64,000 nucleotides of DNA from Micromonospora sp. DSM 45708 (GTDB lineage Bacteria > Actinomycetota > Actinomycetes > Mycobacteriales > Micromonosporaceae): contig NZ_CP154796.1 in the NCBI RefSeq assembly GCF_039566955.1, positions 2,976,001 through 3,040,000 on the forward strand. Direction: 5' to 3'. The position numbers and the translations under genes are program-made. Numbering within the stretch: the stretch's first letter is position 1; every line of letters begins with the position of its first letter. Below are positions 1 through 9,930 of the stretch, in pieces. The notes below the pieces were generated by a model. The model was not told the origin of the DNA, did no database searches, and worked only from the letters and a program-made list of their open reading frames with translations.

Positions 1-815
1 ACCCAGAACATCGCCTCCCGGTGCCGCCCCGCCGCCACCAACGCCGCACCACCGTCGAACACCACCGGCCGCCCCGCCACGCTCAGATCCGCCCCGAACG
101 CGAACCCCTCCCGCGGCAGCCCCGCCACCTCGTCGAACACCACCGCCAAACTCGCCAGATGCTCCCGCACCCGCCCCGCGCCCACCCCACCGCCGTCCAC
201 CGCCGCCAGCAACCCCGCATACCGCCCACCGAACCCGAACCGCGTCAACACCTCCGACGCCCGCACGAACCGCCGCCGCACCGTCGGATCCACCAACCCC
301 GCCACCGCCGGCCACACCGCCAACAGCGACGTCGGGAACACCCACGCCAACACCTGCTCCGCGAGCGGCGCCCCGGCGTCCAGCACCCGCAACCCACCCT
401 CGATCCGCCGCCGCACCCCCGCACAGCGCCGCCGCACCCACACCGGATCCGCGTACCCCGCCGCCACCCGCCGCCGCACCGCCGCCAGCCGCCCCGACGG
501 ATCCGCGATCACCGCGTCGCGACGGAACATCGGCGCGAACACCCACGACCCCAGCACGTCCTCCGGCTCACCCACCTCCGCCCAGGTGACCGAGCTGACC
601 TCCAACAGCACCCCCCGATGCACGAACTTGCCCACCTTCACACCGGCGGACTCCCGCACCAACAGCACGTCCACGTCCGACCACACCGGCAGCTCCGCGT
701 CATCCGGCAACCCCACCGTCGAGCCGCTGAACAACGCCCCCTCCACCGACGGATCCGTACGCATCCGCTCCCGCACCCAGCCGACCGCCACCGCCCGCGC
801 CGCATCCACCCGCAT
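1..815 (-). CDS. nucleotidyltransferase-domain protein, C-terminus beyond the window
   Basis: Open from an ATG at 813-815 to the left edge, 271 codons with no stop. Residues 31-50 carry the nucleotidyltransferase signature: a GSTVG loop, then the acidic pair in SDVDV (Asp47, Asp49) that binds the metal-nucleotide in aminoglycoside adenylyltransferases and related MNT-fold enzymes. The following ~220 residues are helix-rich, with a long Arg-rich stretch, as expected for a helical C-terminal domain. The family transfers a nucleotide to a small molecule or protein; the substrate cannot be told. Coding-strand third positions are G-rich, unlike the C-rich genes after 14.6 kb. The call to the fold is solid, the role is not. 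Confidence 0.72.
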   Translation of the reverse strand, partial: MRVDAARAVAVGWVRERMRTDPSVEGALFSGSTVGLPDDAELPVWSDVDVLLVRESAGVKVGKFVHRGVLLEVSSVTWAEVGEPEDVLGSWVFAPMFRRDAVIADPSGRLAAVRRRVAAGYADPVWVRRRCAGVRRRIEGGLRVLDAGAPLAEQVLAWVFPTSLLAVWPAVAGLVDPTVRRRFVRASEVLTRFGFGGRYAGLLAAVDGGGVGAGRVREHLASLAVVFDEVAGLPREGFAFGADLSVAGRPVVFDGGAALVAAGRHREAMFW

Positions 816-1046
816 CCGACCGATCCTGCCACCACCAGCCGCACACCCACGGTTGCCGACCAGACACCAAGCTCCTGTCCGCCATCGACCTGCACACCGA
901 AGACGCCGTCCTGCTCCTCGACGCCGCCGAGCTACCCTCCGAACACCACCTGACCCCGAGCCGAACCCCTGCCTCGCCCGGGGCACCTCCCACCACCCGG
1001 CCCACGTCGCGAACCACCTCGGCCCGCCCGGCGCGCCCCCAAGCCA

Positions 1047-2039
1047 CTAGAGACCCAACCCCGACAACGCCCGGTTCGTGCGGTTGGCCGCCACCGCCGC
1101 CCGCTGCTGACCCGCCGTCACCTCGATGTACGTCTGCGACGACGCCAACGACGCATGCCCCAGCAACCGCATGATCTCCGCCGCGCTCGCCCCGTCCTCG
1201 GCCAACCGCGTCGCGAACGTGTGCCGCAACGCGTGCAACCGCGCCCCCCGCGGCACCCGGTCACCGATGCCCGCCCGCCGGAAACACGACTCCACCAGAT
1301 ACTGCAGACCACCCCGACGCAACGGCTCACCCCGCCGGTCCACCAGCAACGGCCCGTCCGGACGCACACTGCGCACCCCGAACCGGCGCCGCCTGCTGTC
1401 CAGGTAACCACCCACCACCCGGTCCACGCCCGCCTCGATCGGCACCGTGCGCGGCCGGCCGCCCTTACCGGCCACGTCCACCCGCCGCTCACCGTCGCGA
1501 CCGGCCAGCGACGACACCCGCAGCGCCAGCAACTCCGACAGGCGCAACCCGGCGCACAGCGCCAACGCCAGCACCACCACGTCCCGCTCCGGCCACGGGT
1601 CGCGCTGCCGGCCCTCGGCGCGCGCCACCGCCGCCAGCAGCTCCTCCGGGGTGTCCTCGCCCCGCAGCGGCTTGGGCCGGGGGAGCGGCGTGCGGGGCCG
1701 CCCCACCGCCGGCATCGGGTTCCCGGCCACCACGCCGTCGGCGACCAGGAACGTGAAGAAACTGTTCCAGGTGGACCAGGCGCGGTGGACCGACGCGGCG
1801 GCGCGGGGGGCGGCGAAACGGGCGAACGCCGCGCGCATCAGCCGGGGGGACAGCGCGCCGACCGGCAGTCGGCCCAGGGGGAGGGGAGTGGCGTCACCGT
1901 CGGCCACCTCCAGCGCGGCGACGCCGGTGAGGTCCCGCCGGTACGCGGCGAGGGTGTGCGGGGAGGGCTTGCGGGTGGCCCGGGCGGTCAGGAACTCCTC
2001 GATCAGCGCCTCAACCGTTTGGTCCGGTTTGTCATGCAT
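1047..2039 (-). CDS. tyrosine recombinase, XerC/D-like, complete
   Basis: 330 residues, close to XerC/D length. A SAM-like core-binding domain spans about 8-115 and the catalytic domain 125-330. All catalytic residues are visible: Arg166 (GLRLSEL), Lys192 (GKGGRPR), His269 and Arg272 (HALRH), His295 (LLGHAS) and nucleophile Tyr304 (SSQTYIEV). It should cut and rejoin DNA at a pair of 11-base arms around a 6-base centre. Just such a site (2031-2058) covers its own start codon, so the protein may bind its own promoter or use that site as a substrate. It is divergent from the phosphotransferase gene at 2136, with a dif candidate 1 kb away. Whether it is a housekeeping Xer or an element-borne integrase is open; a Xer-type element integrase is my inference. 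Confidence 0.9.
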   Translation of the reverse strand: MHDKPDQTVEALIEEFLTARATRKPSPHTLAAYRRDLTGVAALEVADGDATPLPLGRLPVGALSPRLMRAAFARFAAPRAAASVHRAWSTWNSFFTFLVADGVVAGNPMPAVGRPRTPLPRPKPLRGEDTPEELLAAVARAEGRQRDPWPERDVVVLALALCAGLRLSELLALRVSSLAGRDGERRVDVAGKGGRPRTVPIEAGVDRVVGGYLDSRRRRFGVRSVRPDGPLLVDRRGEPLRRGGLQYLVESCFRRAGIGDRVPRGARLHALRHTFATRLAEDGASAAEIMRLLGHASLASSQTYIEVTAGQQRAAVAANRTNRALSGLGL

Positions 2040-2058
2040 AAGGGATATTATGCATGAT
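2031..2058. other. dif-like Xer site overlapping the recombinase start codon
   Basis: Two 11-base arms, GTCATGCATAA and TTATGCATGAT, are exact inverted repeats except for the outermost base and flank the 6-base centre GGGATA. The 11-6-11 layout with inner ATAA/TTAT is that of XerC/XerD sites such as dif. It overlaps codon 1 of the adjacent tyrosine recombinase and lies in an AT-rich island within ~70% GC DNA. It could be a recombination site, an autoregulatory operator, or both. Its centre differs from that of the site at 3029-3056. Confidence 0.6.
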
Positions 2059-2135
2059 TTTCGCGTCCCCGCCAGGTCGCCACTGCGGGGGAGCGCACCC
2101 GGAAACGCGATTGCCGCACCCCGCAGACTGGACCC

Positions 2136-3005
2136 ATGGTGGAGATCGACGCCGCACTCGTCCGCGCCCTGGTCGCCGCACAGTTCCCGCAGTGGGCGCA
2201 CCTGCCGGTCACCGCCGTCGCGCGCCAGGGATGGGACAACCGGACGTTCCGCCTCGGCGAGCACCTGCTGGCCCGACTGCCCAGCGCCGAGGGTTACGTA
2301 CCCGGCGTCGCCAAGGAGAACCGCTGGCTGCCCGCCCTGGCCCGCCACCTGCCGCTGCCCGTACCCGAGCCGGTCGCCACCGGCACGCCCGGCGCCGGCT
2401 ACCCGTACCCCTGGTCGGTGCGGCGCTGGCTGCCCGGCGACACGCTGGAGGCCGCCGACGGCCTGGACCGTGTCGCCGTGGCCCGGGACCTCGGCGGCCT
2501 GCTGGCCGCGCTGCGCCGGGCGCCGACAGTGGGCGGACCGGTCGCGGGCCGGCACTCGGCGTTCCGGGGCTGCCACCCGAGCGTCTACGGCGACGAGGTG
2601 GAGCAGGCCCTGGCCACGCTGGGTGACCGGGTGGACGCCGCCGGCGTCCGGGAGGTGTGGGCGCGCGCGGTGACGTCCGCCTGGCCGGCGGCGCCGGTGT
2701 GGTTCCACGGTGACGTCTCGGCCGGGAACCTGCTGGTCGCGCGGGGTCGGCTCGCCGCGGTGATCGACTTCGGGCAGTGCGGCGTGGGTGATCCGGCCTG
2801 CGATCTGGTGCCGGCCTGGACGTGGTGCGTCGGCGTCGAGCGCGCGGCGTTCCGGGAGGCGGTCGGGTTGCCGGCCGACGTGTGGCGGCGGGCCCGGGGC
2901 TGGGCGCTGTGGAAGGCGCTCGTCACGATGGTGTCCGGGTCGAGCTCGGATGCGGAGCCGCTGCGGGTGCTGGCGGCGGTCCTGGCGGATCCGGTGGTGG
3001 AGTGA
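2136..3005 (+). CDS. aminoglycoside phosphotransferase-family protein
   Basis: 289 residues with a protein-kinase-like (APH) fold. The Brenner-type motif HGDVSAGN near residue 193 holds the catalytic Asp and metal-binding Asn, and IDFGQCGVGDP about 20 residues later supplies the metal-binding Asp. The N-lobe begins TAVARQGWDNRTFRL. Family members phosphorylate aminoglycosides, macrolides or metabolites such as choline and homoserine; many chromosomal actinomycete copies have no proven resistance role, so resistance is not claimed. The gene stands alone, divergent from the tyrosine recombinase, and sits exactly between two dif-like sites (2031-2058 and 3029-3056). The ATG at 2136 is the only sensible start. 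Confidence 0.82.
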   Translation: MVEIDAALVRALVAAQFPQWAHLPVTAVARQGWDNRTFRLGEHLLARLPSAEGYVPGVAKENRWLPALARHLPLPVPEPVATGTPGAGYPYPWSVRRWLPGDTLEAADGLDRVAVARDLGGLLAALRRAPTVGGPVAGRHSAFRGCHPSVYGDEVEQALATLGDRVDAAGVREVWARAVTSAWPAAPVWFHGDVSAGNLLVARGRLAAVIDFGQCGVGDPACDLVPAWTWCVGVERAAFREAVGLPADVWRRARGWALWKALVTMVSGSSSDAEPLRVLAAVLADPVVE

Positions 3006-3028
3006 CGGGGAGACCCCCGCTCCGCCTT

Positions 3029-3056
3029 ACTTGACATAATGTGCATTATCGAATCG
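3029..3056 (-). other. candidate chromosomal dif (XerC/XerD) site
   Basis: Plus-strand arms ACTTGACATAA and TTATCGAATCG flank TGTGCA. Read on the minus strand the core is GATAATGCACATTATGTCAA, which fits the conserved part of actinobacterial dif sites as I remember it (GATAAT, two variable bases, ACATTATGTCAA), while the outer XerC arm diverges. The putative XerD arm TTATGTCAAGT also resembles that of E. coli dif. The site is intergenic, between the phosphotransferase stop and a terminator hairpin. Its function as dif is inferred. Confidence 0.6.
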
Positions 3057-3068
3057 CGCGGCGGCGGG

Positions 3069-3107
3069 CTCGGGCGGCGGTGTAGGTGTCCGACACCGCC
3101 GCCCGAG
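3069..3107 (-). terminator. hairpin terminator after the UvrA-like gene
   Basis: A perfect 15-bp stem (CTCGGGCGGCGGTGT and its complement) closes a 9-base loop and begins two bases beyond the stop of the minus-strand UvrA-like gene. No U-tract follows, as is common in actinomycetes. It may also shield the adjacent dif candidate from read-through. Confidence 0.65.
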
Positions 3108-3109
3108 GC

Positions 3110-5470
<2,361 letters not shown>

Positions 5471-5499
5471 GGGTCTCCGTCCGGTTGGTGCGGTGTGGG

Positions 5500-5528
5500 G
5501 CCGGCCGGTGTGCGGCCCACCGGCCGGC
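5500..5528 (-). terminator. GC-rich hairpin between VOC and UvrA-like genes
   Basis: Eleven-base perfect arms (GCCGGCCGGTG and complement) flank a 7-base loop. The hairpin lies downstream of the VOC stop (5585) and 30 bases upstream of the UvrA-like start, both genes reading leftward. It may end the AraC-VOC transcript or act as an attenuator of the UvrA-like gene; the sequence does not decide. Confidence 0.45.
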
Positions 5529-5584
5529 GTACATAGTACGGTACGGGTGGCGGGAAAGGCCCGTCGAAACGCCTCCCCCGGGGT

Positions 5585-5998
5585 TCAGCGCCGCTCGTTG
5601 ATGCGGATGAGGTTGCCGGTGGGGTCCCGGAAGGCGCAGTCGCGGACGCCGTAGGGCTGTTCGGTGGGTTCCTGGACGACGTCGGCGCCGCTGGCCTGGA
5701 GACGGTCGAAGAGCGCGTCGAGGTCGTCGGTGGCGAGGGTGAGCGCGCCGTAGGTGCCCTTGGCGATGAGTTCGAGGATGGTGCGGCGTTCGTCGTCGGT
5801 GATGCCGGGGTCGGCGGCCGGGGGGTGCAGGACGATGCCGGTCTCGGGTTGCTCGGGTGGGCCGACGGTGAGCCAGCGCATGGTGGTGCCGCCGCCGACG
5901 TCGTTGCGCAGCTCGAAGCCGAGGGTGTCGCGGTAGAAGGCGAGGGCGGCGTCGGCGTCGGTGTGGGGCAGGAAGGTGTAGTGGATCGTGATGGTCAT
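5585..5998 (-). CDS. VOC/glyoxalase-like protein
   Basis: 137 residues with a vicinal-oxygen-chelate pattern: it opens MTITIHYTFLPHTDADAALA, has the FYRDTLGFELRND helix-strand, and ends FRDPTGNLIRI. Such proteins bind a metal for glyoxalase, dioxygenase or antibiotic-binding functions; the substrate is unknown. I chose the ATG at 5996-5998, five bases after the stop of the upstream AraC regulator, rather than a longer frame that would run into that gene. The two almost certainly form an operon, so the regulator probably controls this protein. Confidence 0.82.
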   Translation of the reverse strand: MTITIHYTFLPHTDADAALAFYRDTLGFELRNDVGGGTTMRWLTVGPPEQPETGIVLHPPAADPGITDDERRTILELIAKGTYGALTLATDDLDALFDRLQASGADVVQEPTEQPYGVRDCAFRDPTGNLIRINERR

Positions 5999-6003
5999 GG
6001 TGG

Positions 6004-6471
6004 TCACGCTAGTTCGGTGGGGTGGCGGGGGGCTTCTCGATTCCTGATCGGTCGGGTGGTGTGTTTGGTGAGGCACGGGGGTGGTTCGGCGGCGCCGGGT
6101 GTGTGGCGGGCGCGGTAGGCGCTGGGTGGTTCGCCGACGAGTTCGGTGAAGCGGGTGCTGAACGTGCCGAGGGACTGGCAGCCGACGGCGAAGCAGACAT
6201 CGGTGACGCTGAGGTCGCCGCGGCGCAGCAGGGCCATGGCGCGTTCGATGCGGCGGGTCATGAGATAGGAGTACGGGGTTTCGCCGTAGGTCTGGCGGAA
6301 CTGGCGGCTGAGGTGGCCGGCGGACATGTGTTCGCCGCGGGCGAGGGCTTCGACGTCGAGGGGCTGGGCGTGTTCGCGGTCGATGCGGTCGCGGATGCGG
6401 CGCAGCCGGGTGAGGTCGCGCAGGCGTTGGGCGAAGGCGGGGTCGTCGGTGGCCGGGTGGTGGGCTGGCAC
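6004..6471 (-). CDS. AraC-family regulator, DNA-binding domain only
   Basis: 155 residues. An AraC/XylS double helix-turn-helix covers ~20-125: LDVEALARGEHMSAGHLSRQ is the first HTH, and SVTDVCFAVGCQSLGTFSTR with the usual FTELVGEPPSAYR tail is the second. There is no room for a cupin sensor domain, so this is a minimal AraC protein like the MarA/SoxS class. The tail after residue 130 is Pro/Arg-rich and disordered. It lies directly upstream of and co-directional with the VOC gene (5-base gap), a common arrangement in actinomycetes. Confidence 0.85.
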   Translation of the reverse strand: MPAHHPATDDPAFAQRLRDLTRLRRIRDRIDREHAQPLDVEALARGEHMSAGHLSRQFRQTYGETPYSYLMTRRIERAMALLRRGDLSVTDVCFAVGCQSLGTFSTRFTELVGEPPSAYRARHTPGAAEPPPCLTKHTTRPIRNREAPRHPTELA

Positions 6472-6512
6472 GTGTGCATTTTCGCTGGTCGGGGGCGGGG
6501 GCGTCCAGGTGT

Positions 6513-7364
6513 TCAGCGCAGTCGGCGGGCGGTGAACCGGGTGGGTGGGTCGGCGATGGCGTCCTGGGCGGCGACGAGTTGGAGTTCGCGGGTGCCGGCG
6601 GCGAGGGTGGCTTCGAGGACCGCGTAGATGGAGTTGGTGGTGTGTTCCAGGGCGGTCGCGGGTGAGCCGGTGGTGGCGAGGTGGGCCAGGTAGAGGGCGG
6701 CGGTGACGTCGCCGCCGCCGTTGGGGCTGATCGGCAGCAGCGGGGTGGTGACGGCCCAGGCGCCGTCGGTGGAGACGGCGACGACGTCGAGGTGGTCGGC
6801 GGGCAGGTCGCCGTGCAGGACGCTGGTGACCAGGACGTGTTCGGGGCCGGTGGCGCGGACGGCGTCGACGGCGGCGAGCAGGTCGTCGAGGGTGTGGGTG
6901 GGGCGTCCGGCGAGGAACTCCAGCTCGAACTGGTTGGGGGTGACGATGTCGGCGCGGGGGACGACGGTGTCGCGCAGGTATTCGGGGATGCCGGGGCGGA
7001 CGAACATGCCGCGGCCGACGTCGCCCATGACCGGGTCGCAGCAGTAGAGGGCGGCCGGGTTGGCGGCCTTGACCTGGGCGACGGCGTCGAGGATGACGGC
7101 GCCGACGGCGGGGTCGCCCTGGTAGCCGGAGAGGACGGCGTCGGCGGTGCCGAGCACGCCGCGGTCGGCGATGCCGGCGATGACGTCGGCGACGTCGGTG
7201 GGGGCGAGCAGGGGGCCGCGCCAGGCGCCGTAGCCGGTGTGGTTGGAGAAGTGCACGGTCAGCACCGGCCAGACCTCGTGGCGGAGGCGTTGCAGCGGGA
7301 AGACGGCGGCGGAGTTGCCGACGTGGCCGTAGGCGACCGAGGACTGGATGGACAGGATCTTCAC
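6513..7364 (-). CDS. pdxY: pyridoxal kinase PdxY-type
   Basis: 283 residues, normal for PdxY/PdxK. It begins VKILSIQSSVAYGHVGNSAA, the family N-terminus, followed by the GYGAW substrate loop, DPVMGD, a NQFELEFL metal/ATP segment and the late PNGGGDVTAALYL loop in which Asp acts as the catalytic base. It phosphorylates pyridoxal to PLP (vitamin B6 salvage) in the cytosol. The start is GTG at 7362-7364 with GAGGATGA just upstream; a longer open frame to 7637 lacks family similarity. It is divergent from the OFA-type transporter with ~180 bases between. Confidence 0.9.
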   Translation of the reverse strand: MKILSIQSSVAYGHVGNSAAVFPLQRLRHEVWPVLTVHFSNHTGYGAWRGPLLAPTDVADVIAGIADRGVLGTADAVLSGYQGDPAVGAVILDAVAQVKAANPAALYCCDPVMGDVGRGMFVRPGIPEYLRDTVVPRADIVTPNQFELEFLAGRPTHTLDDLLAAVDAVRATGPEHVLVTSVLHGDLPADHLDVVAVSTDGAWAVTTPLLPISPNGGGDVTAALYLAHLATTGSPATALEHTTNSIYAVLEATLAAGTRELQLVAAQDAIADPPTRFTARRLR

Positions 7365-7542
7365 GGGCTCATCCTCGCACCCCGGTCGGCGGTCACGCTC
7401 GGTGGTCGTCGGGCGACGGATGCGGGTACGGTCGACCGTTCGGCTCCGGGTTTCGACCGTCGGGCGCGTGGCGGGTTTGGGCACTGCGCGCGCGGGGGGC
7501 ATGAAGCGAGAGGTTCTCGCCATCTGGACGGAGGAAGCACTG

Positions 7543-8961
7543 ATGCTTTCCGCACTCGATCGTCGGCACACCATCGCGCCGCCGGGGTACAGCCGGTGGC
7601 TGATCCCGCCGGCGGCGCTGGCGGTCCATCTCTGCATCGGGCAGGTCTACGCGACCAGCGTGTACAAGAACTCCCTGATCGCGCATTTCGACTCGGGGCA
7701 GACGGCGATCGGTGTGATCTTCAGCATCGCGATCGTGATGCTGGGGTTGTCGGCCGCGGTGGCCGGCACCTGGGTGGAGGCGAACGGGCCGCGTAAGGCG
7801 ATGTTCGTCTCGGCGTGCTTCTGGGCGGCGGGCTTCGGTGTGGGCGCGCTGGGCATCGCGACCTCGCAGCTGTGGCTGCTGTATCTGGGGTACGGGGTGC
7901 TGGGCGGGATCGGTCTGGGGATCGGGTACATCTCCCCCGTCTCCACGTTGATCAAGTGGTTCCCGGACCGGCCGGGGCTGGCCACCGGGCTGGCGATCAT
8001 GGGGTTCGGCGGTGGGGCGATGGTGGCCTCTCCCCTGTCCCGGCAGCTGCTGTCGTTGTTCGACCCGGCGTACGACCCGTCGAACAGCGGGTCGACGGCG
8101 TCGGGGTCGGCGCTGGTGTGGCTGTTCGTCACGCTGGGTGTCGGCTACTTCGTGATCATGATGTTCGGGGTGTTCAACGTGCGGGTGCCGGCGCCGGACT
8201 GGCGGCCGGCCGGGTTCGACCCGGCGAAGGTGGCGGCGAGGCCGATGGTGACCACCGCGAACGTGTCCGCGGCGAACGCGGTGCGGACGCGGTCGTTCTG
8301 GCTGCTGTGGGTGGTGCTGTTCTGCAACGTGACGGCGGGCATCGGCATCCTGGAGCAGGCCAGCCCGATGATCCAGGACTTCTTCCGCGACGGCGGCGCC
8401 TCGTCGGTGTCGGTGGCGGCGGCCGGCGGGTTCGTCGGGTTGCTGTCGCTGTTCAACATGGCGGGCCGGTTCGTCTGGTCGTCGACGTCGGACGTGATCG
8501 GCCGTAAGCCGATCTACGTGGTGTATCTGGGTGTGGGCCTGGTGCTGTACCTGGTGCTGGCGCTGGTCGGGCAGACCGCGCCGGCGTTGTTCGTGTTGTT
8601 GGCCTGCGTGATCCTGTCGTTCTACGGCGGCGGGTTCGCGACCGCGCCGGCGTACCTGCGGGACCTGTTCGGCACGTTCGAGGTGGGCGCGATCCACGGT
8701 CGGCTGCTGACGGCGTGGTCGGCGGCCGGGGTGGCCGGTCCGCTGATCGTCAACGCGTTCCTGGACGCGCAGGGCGAGCCGGGCACGTTGACCGCGGCGG
8801 CGTACCGGCCGGCGCTGTTCACGATGGTCGGGGTGCTGGCGGTGGGGCTGGTGGCGAACCTGCTGATCCGACCGGTGCCGCGGCGGTTCCACGAGCCGGC
8901 GTCGGGCCGGGACGAGATGACGCACGGGCAGCCGGTGACGGCGGAGCGGAGCGGATCATGA
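7543..8961 (+). CDS. OFA-family MFS transporter (oxalate:formate antiporter type)
   Basis: 472 residues with about 12 membrane helices, starting MLSALDRRHTIAPPGYSRWL after GGAGGAAG. It shows the OFA hallmarks GQVYATSVYKNSL in helix 1, GLGIGYISPVSTLIKWFPDR after helix 4, and the second-half RSFWLLWVVLFCNVTAGIGI. Family members exchange carboxylates such as oxalate, formate, lactate or pyruvate; the true substrate is unknown. Its stop overlaps the start of the 41-residue small membrane protein by four bases, so the two are translationally coupled. A rho-independent-like hairpin follows at 9090-9121. Confidence 0.87.
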   Translation: MLSALDRRHTIAPPGYSRWLIPPAALAVHLCIGQVYATSVYKNSLIAHFDSGQTAIGVIFSIAIVMLGLSAAVAGTWVEANGPRKAMFVSACFWAAGFGVGALGIATSQLWLLYLGYGVLGGIGLGIGYISPVSTLIKWFPDRPGLATGLAIMGFGGGAMVASPLSRQLLSLFDPAYDPSNSGSTASGSALVWLFVTLGVGYFVIMMFGVFNVRVPAPDWRPAGFDPAKVAARPMVTTANVSAANAVRTRSFWLLWVVLFCNVTAGIGILEQASPMIQDFFRDGGASSVSVAAAGGFVGLLSLFNMAGRFVWSSTSDVIGRKPIYVVYLGVGLVLYLVLALVGQTAPALFVLLACVILSFYGGGFATAPAYLRDLFGTFEVGAIHGRLLTAWSAAGVAGPLIVNAFLDAQGEPGTLTAAAYRPALFTMVGVLAVGLVANLLIRPVPRRFHEPASGRDEMTHGQPVTAERSGS

Positions 8962-9083
8962 GTGAGCGCGGCGGTGGCGGGCAGCAGGTCCGTCTGGTGG
9001 TGTCGTGGCTGGTGGTGGCCGTGCTGCTGGGTTACGGCGTGGTGCAGACGCTGATCACGGCGGCGAAGTTGTTCACGCAGTGA
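8958..9083 (+). CDS. small membrane subunit of the OFA-type MFS carrier
   Basis: 41 residues, beginning MSERGGGGQQ and then a single membrane helix (about residues 12-34, VRLVVSWLVVAVLLGYGVVQ onward). The start overlaps the transporter stop (ATGA). Short one-helix proteins in this place are known as MFS transporter small subunits beside OFA carriers in actinobacteria, so a role as accessory helix is the best reading. It is easily missed because of its size; the coupled start and conserved context support it. Confidence 0.8.
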   Translation: MSERGGGGQQVRLVVSWLVVAVLLGYGVVQTLITAAKLFTQ

Positions 9084-9089
9084 CGTGCT

Positions 9090-9121
9090 GCGGCGGCCCG
9101 GGGTCCGACCCGGGCCGCCGC
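9090..9121. terminator. strong hairpin between convergent MFS and SDR operons
   Basis: Thirteen-base perfect arms, GCGGCGGCCCGGG and complement, enclose a 6-base loop. It lies between the stop of the small subunit (9083) and the stop of the convergent SDR (9127), so it can serve both directions. Confidence 0.7.
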
Positions 9122-9126
9122 GCCGG

Positions 9127-9855
9127 TCAGAGGCCGCCGGCGACGCGCAGGACCGCGCCGGTGGTGTACGAGGCGTCGGGGCCGAGCAGGTGGGCGATGG
9201 CGCCGGCCACCTCGTCGGGTTCCCCGGCGCGGCCCAGCGGGATGCGGCCGGCGGCGCTCTCGGGGCGGTCCGGCACGCCGGAACGGGCGTGGATGTCGGT
9301 GCGGATGATGCCGGGGGCGACCGCGTTGACCCGGATGCCGCGCGGCGCGAGTTCCTTGGCCAGGCCGACGGTGAGCGTGTCGGTGGCGGCCTTGACGGCG
9401 GCGTAGTGGATGTACTCGCCGGGGCTGCCGAGGGTGGCGGCGGCGGAGGACACGTTGACGATGGCGCCGCCGGTGGTCATCCGGCGGGCGGCCTGCTGGG
9501 CGCAGAGCACGTAGCCGACGAGGTTGACGTCGACGACCTCGCGCAGGTCCTCGGCGCGCAGGTCGGTGAACGGGCCGATCGGGCTGGTGACGCCGGCGTT
9601 GTTGACCAGGCCGGTGAGCGGGCCGAGCTGGTCGGCGGCGGCGAAGAGCCGGCGTACCGCGTCGGGGTCGGTGGTGTCGGCGGCGACGGTGACGGCGCGT
9701 CGGCCGGCGGCGCGCACGTCGGCGGCGACGGCCGCGGCGGCGTCGTGGTCGGCGCGGTAGCCGACGACCAGGTCGTGGCCGGCGGCGGCGAGCCGGCGCG
9801 CGGTGGCCGCGCCGATGCCGCGTCCACCTCCGGTGACGATGGTGACCGAGGTCAA
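9127..9855 (-). CDS. SDR oxidoreductase, FabG-like
   Basis: 242 residues of classical short-chain dehydrogenase. The cofactor loop TGGGRGIG lies near residue 9, with NNAG at ~85, the Ser in VNVSSAAATLGS, the YxxxK-type catalytic pair in YIHYAAVKAA, and PGIIRTDI. GRAGEPDEVA near the C-terminus is typical of FabG-like enzymes. The substrate is unknown. The start is taken as TTG at 9853-9855, preceded by GGGGAG at a good distance; no ATG or GTG in frame keeps the N-terminal strand intact without adding unlikely residues. It is divergent from the patatin-like gene with ~75 bases between. Confidence 0.83.
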   Translation of the reverse strand: MTSVTIVTGGGRGIGAATARRLAAAGHDLVVGYRADHDAAAAVAADVRAAGRRAVTVAADTTDPDAVRRLFAAADQLGPLTGLVNNAGVTSPIGPFTDLRAEDLREVVDVNLVGYVLCAQQAARRMTTGGAIVNVSSAAATLGSPGEYIHYAAVKAATDTLTVGLAKELAPRGIRVNAVAPGIIRTDIHARSGVPDRPESAAGRIPLGRAGEPDEVAGAIAHLLGPDASYTTGAVLRVAGGL

Positions 9856-9930
9856 TGCGCTCTCCCCTGCCCTGCTGGTGGGGGCGACGTTACCGTGGGC
9901 GGGACCGGTGGGGACGGAGAGGACGGTCAC

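Noticed and set aside
21..953. 310-codon plus-strand open frame at the left edge
   Set aside because: Composition is Pro/His/Arg with no domain; the minus strand codes for a clear nucleotidyltransferase.
816..1046. A plus-strand open stretch reading LLSAIDLHTEDAVLLLDAAE in the gap after the nucleotidyltransferase gene
   Set aside because: It has no start codon or ribosome-binding site and no family is recognised; it may be a relic, but I cannot support a gene.
7393..8925. Long open frame antiparallel to the OFA transporter
   Set aside because: It is His/Arg/Gln-rich with no domain and is the usual by-product of high GC opposite a real gene.
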